Origin: Clostridiales bacterium UBA1234 | GTDB taxonomy: Bacteria; Bacillota; Clostridia; TANB77; UBA1234 | Length of the DNA stretch: 35,655 nt | Direction of reading: 5' to 3' | Assembly (NCBI GenBank): GCA_002308995.1 | Contig: DBWQ01000019.1 | Span: 1-35,655 of the forward strand | In this document: piece after piece, positions 34,382 through 35,655 of the stretch | Layout of the letters: each line of letters begins with the position of its first letter | Numbering within the stretch: the stretch's first letter is position 1 | Program-made: the position numbers and the translations under genes | Notes under the pieces: model-generated | The model's input: the letters and a program-made list of their open reading frames with translations, nothing else | Told to the model about the DNA's origin: nothing | Database searches by the model: none

Positions 34382-34410
34382 AGTATATCATAGAAAAGCC
34401 TATTTATCAA
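34382..34410 (-). promoter_or_regulatory. Promoter of the HD-domain/trpS pair
   Basis: Minus strand TTGATA (34405-34410), 17 bp, TATACT (34382-34387). It lies about 25 bases upstream of the HD gene's ATG and rules out the longer start at 34391. Confidence 0.7.
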
Positions 34411-34436
34411 CATAATTTTGCATTTCACTTTAACAA

Positions 34437-34477
34437 CAAAAACGGGTCCATGGTTTTAACACCAGAACCCGTTTTGC
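34437..34477 (-). terminator. Terminator of the 120-aa gene
   Basis: Arms aaaacgggt (34439-34447) and acccgtttt (34467-34475) surround a loop with a further short tggt/acca pairing and are flanked by A and T runs. It lies about ten bases past the stop codon at 34486. Confidence 0.8.
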
Positions 34478-34485
34478 TTATTTGT

Positions 34486-34848
34486 TTATTTAGCATATTC
34501 ACTAAAAAACAGTAAATACACCCTCGGCATTTCTACCGTTGCCAAAATTGCCTCTACATCAAGGCAGTCCTTCTGTTCTTCCAAAAACTTGGCCAAATCA
34601 GGATGCTTCTTTTTGGAAACTTGTTTGACATAATTGTTAACCTTCAGACGCGTAGAATCCGTTGTAAAATACAACCGAAGTTGATGATACTTCTTGCTAT
34701 ACGTTACGGACTCTAAATGTTTTCCCTTGATGTCTTTGTTGGTTTTGAGTTCTTGCGAAATGAACTGTTCCATATTCTGGAAACCATCCACATTCATGCA
34801 CAGAACATTCGAAGTTCTCTGCCAAACAAGCCCTAAGTGATTCTCCAT
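34486..34848 (-). CDS. Hypothetical protein (120 aa), singleton
   Basis: This soluble small protein is not recognised. Its N-terminal half includes LGLVWQRTSNVLCMNVDGF; the middle has a basic beta-like stretch (YSKKYHQLRLYFTTDS) and the C-terminus a hydrophobic strand RVYLLFFSEYAK. The ATG at 34848 follows GGAGG by five bases; the longer frame would begin at a TTG inside that site. It has its own promoter in the end of hisS (34879-34907) and its own terminator, and more G and C than its neighbours, like the other small cassettes in this window. Function unknown. Confidence 0.78.
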   Translation of the reverse strand: MENHLGLVWQRTSNVLCMNVDGFQNMEQFISQELKTNKDIKGKHLESVTYSKKYHQLRLYFTTDSTRLKVNNYVKQVSKKKHPDLAKFLEEQKDCLDVEAILATVEMPRVYLLFFSEYAK

Positions 34849-34878
34849 AAAATCCTCCAAAATTGTGATTGCCCAACC

Positions 34879-34907
34879 ATTGTATCACATTTATGTTAAC
34901 TTTTCAA
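34879..34907 (-). promoter_or_regulatory. Promoter of the 120-aa gene
   Basis: Minus strand TTGAAA (34902-34907), 17 bp, TACAAT (34879-34884). The -35 overlaps the last codons of hisS. Confidence 0.8.
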
Positions 34908-35655
34908 CAATTTTTTCGATTGCTAAGCTCTCTTGTTCCCCTGTTTGCATATTTTTTAGGGTATATTTCTTAGTATTTCTCTCTTCTTCGCCAATAATTA
35001 ACATATACGGAATTTGAAGTTTATCGGCATATTTCATCTTTTGCTTTGGCTTTTTATCTTCTACATAAACCTCCGTGATGATGCCTGCTTCTCTTAGTTT
35101 AGTAGATATTTCAATGGCATCTTTGATTTCTTCATCCATCGAAACTACAAGTACATCTGCAACTGATGCCTTATTCGCTTTAATTAATTTAGCCTCATTT
35201 AACTGAAAGAATAATCTCGTTAAGCCAATCGAAATGCCTACTCCAGGAAGCTTTTTATCAGTATAGAACTCTGCCAAATTATCATAGCGTCCACCCGAGC
35301 AAATGCTTCCCAAACTCTTATACTCATTTAATAGCGTCTCATAAACCGTACCAGTGTAATAATCTAAGCCTCTTGCAATTTTTAAATCGATTGCAAAATA
35401 TCCTTCTGGCACGCCAAACATTTTGATATACGATACTACTGAAGCAAGCTCTAAGGTTCCTTGTCTAAATAATTCGTTCTCAATTCCCATTTGATTTAGG
35501 GCTTCTAACTTTTGCTCGTTCGTACCTTCTATTTGGATAAAGCTTAGTATTTTTGTGATGGCCTCATCTGATACCGCTATTTCTTGTAGTTCTTTCGTTA
35601 CTCCATCTTTGCCAATTTTATCGAATTTATCAATCATTCTCATGACATCGACTGC
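34891..35655 (-). CDS. hisS: Histidine--tRNA ligase, 3' part only (runs off the window)
   Basis: Only the C-terminal 254 or so residues are inside the window; the frame stays open to the last base (AVDVMRM before the first visible methionine). Visible are the class II active-site segments of HisRS (ARGLDYYTGTVYE, ICSGGRYDNL), the motif 3 block GVGISIGLTRLF, and the C-terminal anticodon-binding domain (DVLVVSMDEEIKDA to the end). It charges tRNA(His). The gene end overlaps the promoter of the 120-aa gene. Confidence 0.96.
   Translation of the reverse strand, partial: AVDVMRMIDKFDKIGKDGVTKELQEIAVSDEAITKILSFIQIEGTNEQKLEALNQMGIENELFRQGTLELASVVSYIKMFGVPEGYFAIDLKIARGLDYYTGTVYETLLNEYKSLGSICSGGRYDNLAEFYTDKKLPGVGISIGLTRLFFQLNEAKLIKANKASVADVLVVSMDEEIKDAIEISTKLREAGIITEVYVEDKKPKQKMKYADKLQIPYMLIIGEEERNTKKYTLKNMQTGEQESLAIEKIVEKLT

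Noticed and set aside
34358..34391. Longer start for the HD-domain gene (MIYFGEYEVSN extension)
   Set aside because: The upstream ATG lies within the predicted -10 to start-site region, so it would not be in the mRNA.
1..35655. CRISPR arrays, tRNA genes, insertion sequences with transposase, prophage genes
   Set aside because: I looked for regularly spaced repeats, cloverleaf sequences, transposase or integrase motifs and phage structural proteins and saw none; the only mobile-like signals are the short palindromic elements reported above.

Overview
The window looks like a chromosomal segment of a low-GC Gram-positive bacterium (Bacillota, most likely a clostridial lineage). The signs are AT-rich codon use, a PolC-type replicative polymerase, HrcA with CIRCE operators, RF2 made by a programmed frameshift, a long-form HPF, a very long acyl-CoA dehydratase activase, and strong sigma-A promoters with GGAGG-type ribosome binding sites. 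No species can be named from this sequence. Almost everything is transcribed from the minus strand. The exceptions are one small gene (7845-8219) and one structured RNA (about 17000-17231).

Layout by position: a free-standing 5S rRNA unit with its own promoter and terminator (31-218), then gltX, an unknown two-gene cassette (2030-3077), and the 1423-aa activase (3252-7523). Next come a palindromic repeat region with a plus-strand small gene (7524-8219), a frame-broken membrane protein (8255-9098), hpf, a DUF1294 protein, and polC (10158-14453). An ADP-ribosylation cluster follows: a NADAR-DarT1-type hydrolase gene, an 88-aa partner and an ADP-ribosyltransferase-like protein (14577-16876). A convergent structured RNA (17000-17231) faces lemA-prfB. 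A probable cell-envelope pair is next (GT-C-like membrane protein and UbiA/DPPR-synthase-like prenyltransferase), then a DUF1653 gene, secA, rpoZ, yicC, a small membrane protein and rsmE. The window ends with the heat-shock cluster hrcA-grpE-dnaK-dnaJ, the pair trpS and an HD-domain protein, another small unknown gene, and the 3' part of hisS.

How the genes fit together: most are housekeeping genes for translation (gltX, trpS, hisS, prfB, 5S, hpf, rsmE), chaperones (hrcA operon), replication (polC), secretion (secA) and transcription (rpoZ). Small accessory cassettes sit between these blocks. Each is visibly richer in GC than its neighbours and carries its own close-to-consensus 17-bp-spaced promoter, most with a terminator. 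They are 2030-3077, 7845-8219, 14577-15477 and 34486-34848.

The most interesting system is at 14543-16942. A protein with ADP-ribosyltransferase-fold signatures lies just upstream of a separately promoted operon that encodes a NADAR protein of the type that serves as the antitoxin of DarT1 nucleic-acid ADP-ribosyltransferases. No recognisable DarT1 is present, so this may be an unusual ADP-ribosylation/reversal module. Also worth attention are the plus-strand structured RNA with a five-codon ORF leading into its terminator, the orphan 5S unit, a dyad operator around a consensus promoter at 3142-3191, and a roughly 120-bp imperfect palindrome between grpE and dnaK.
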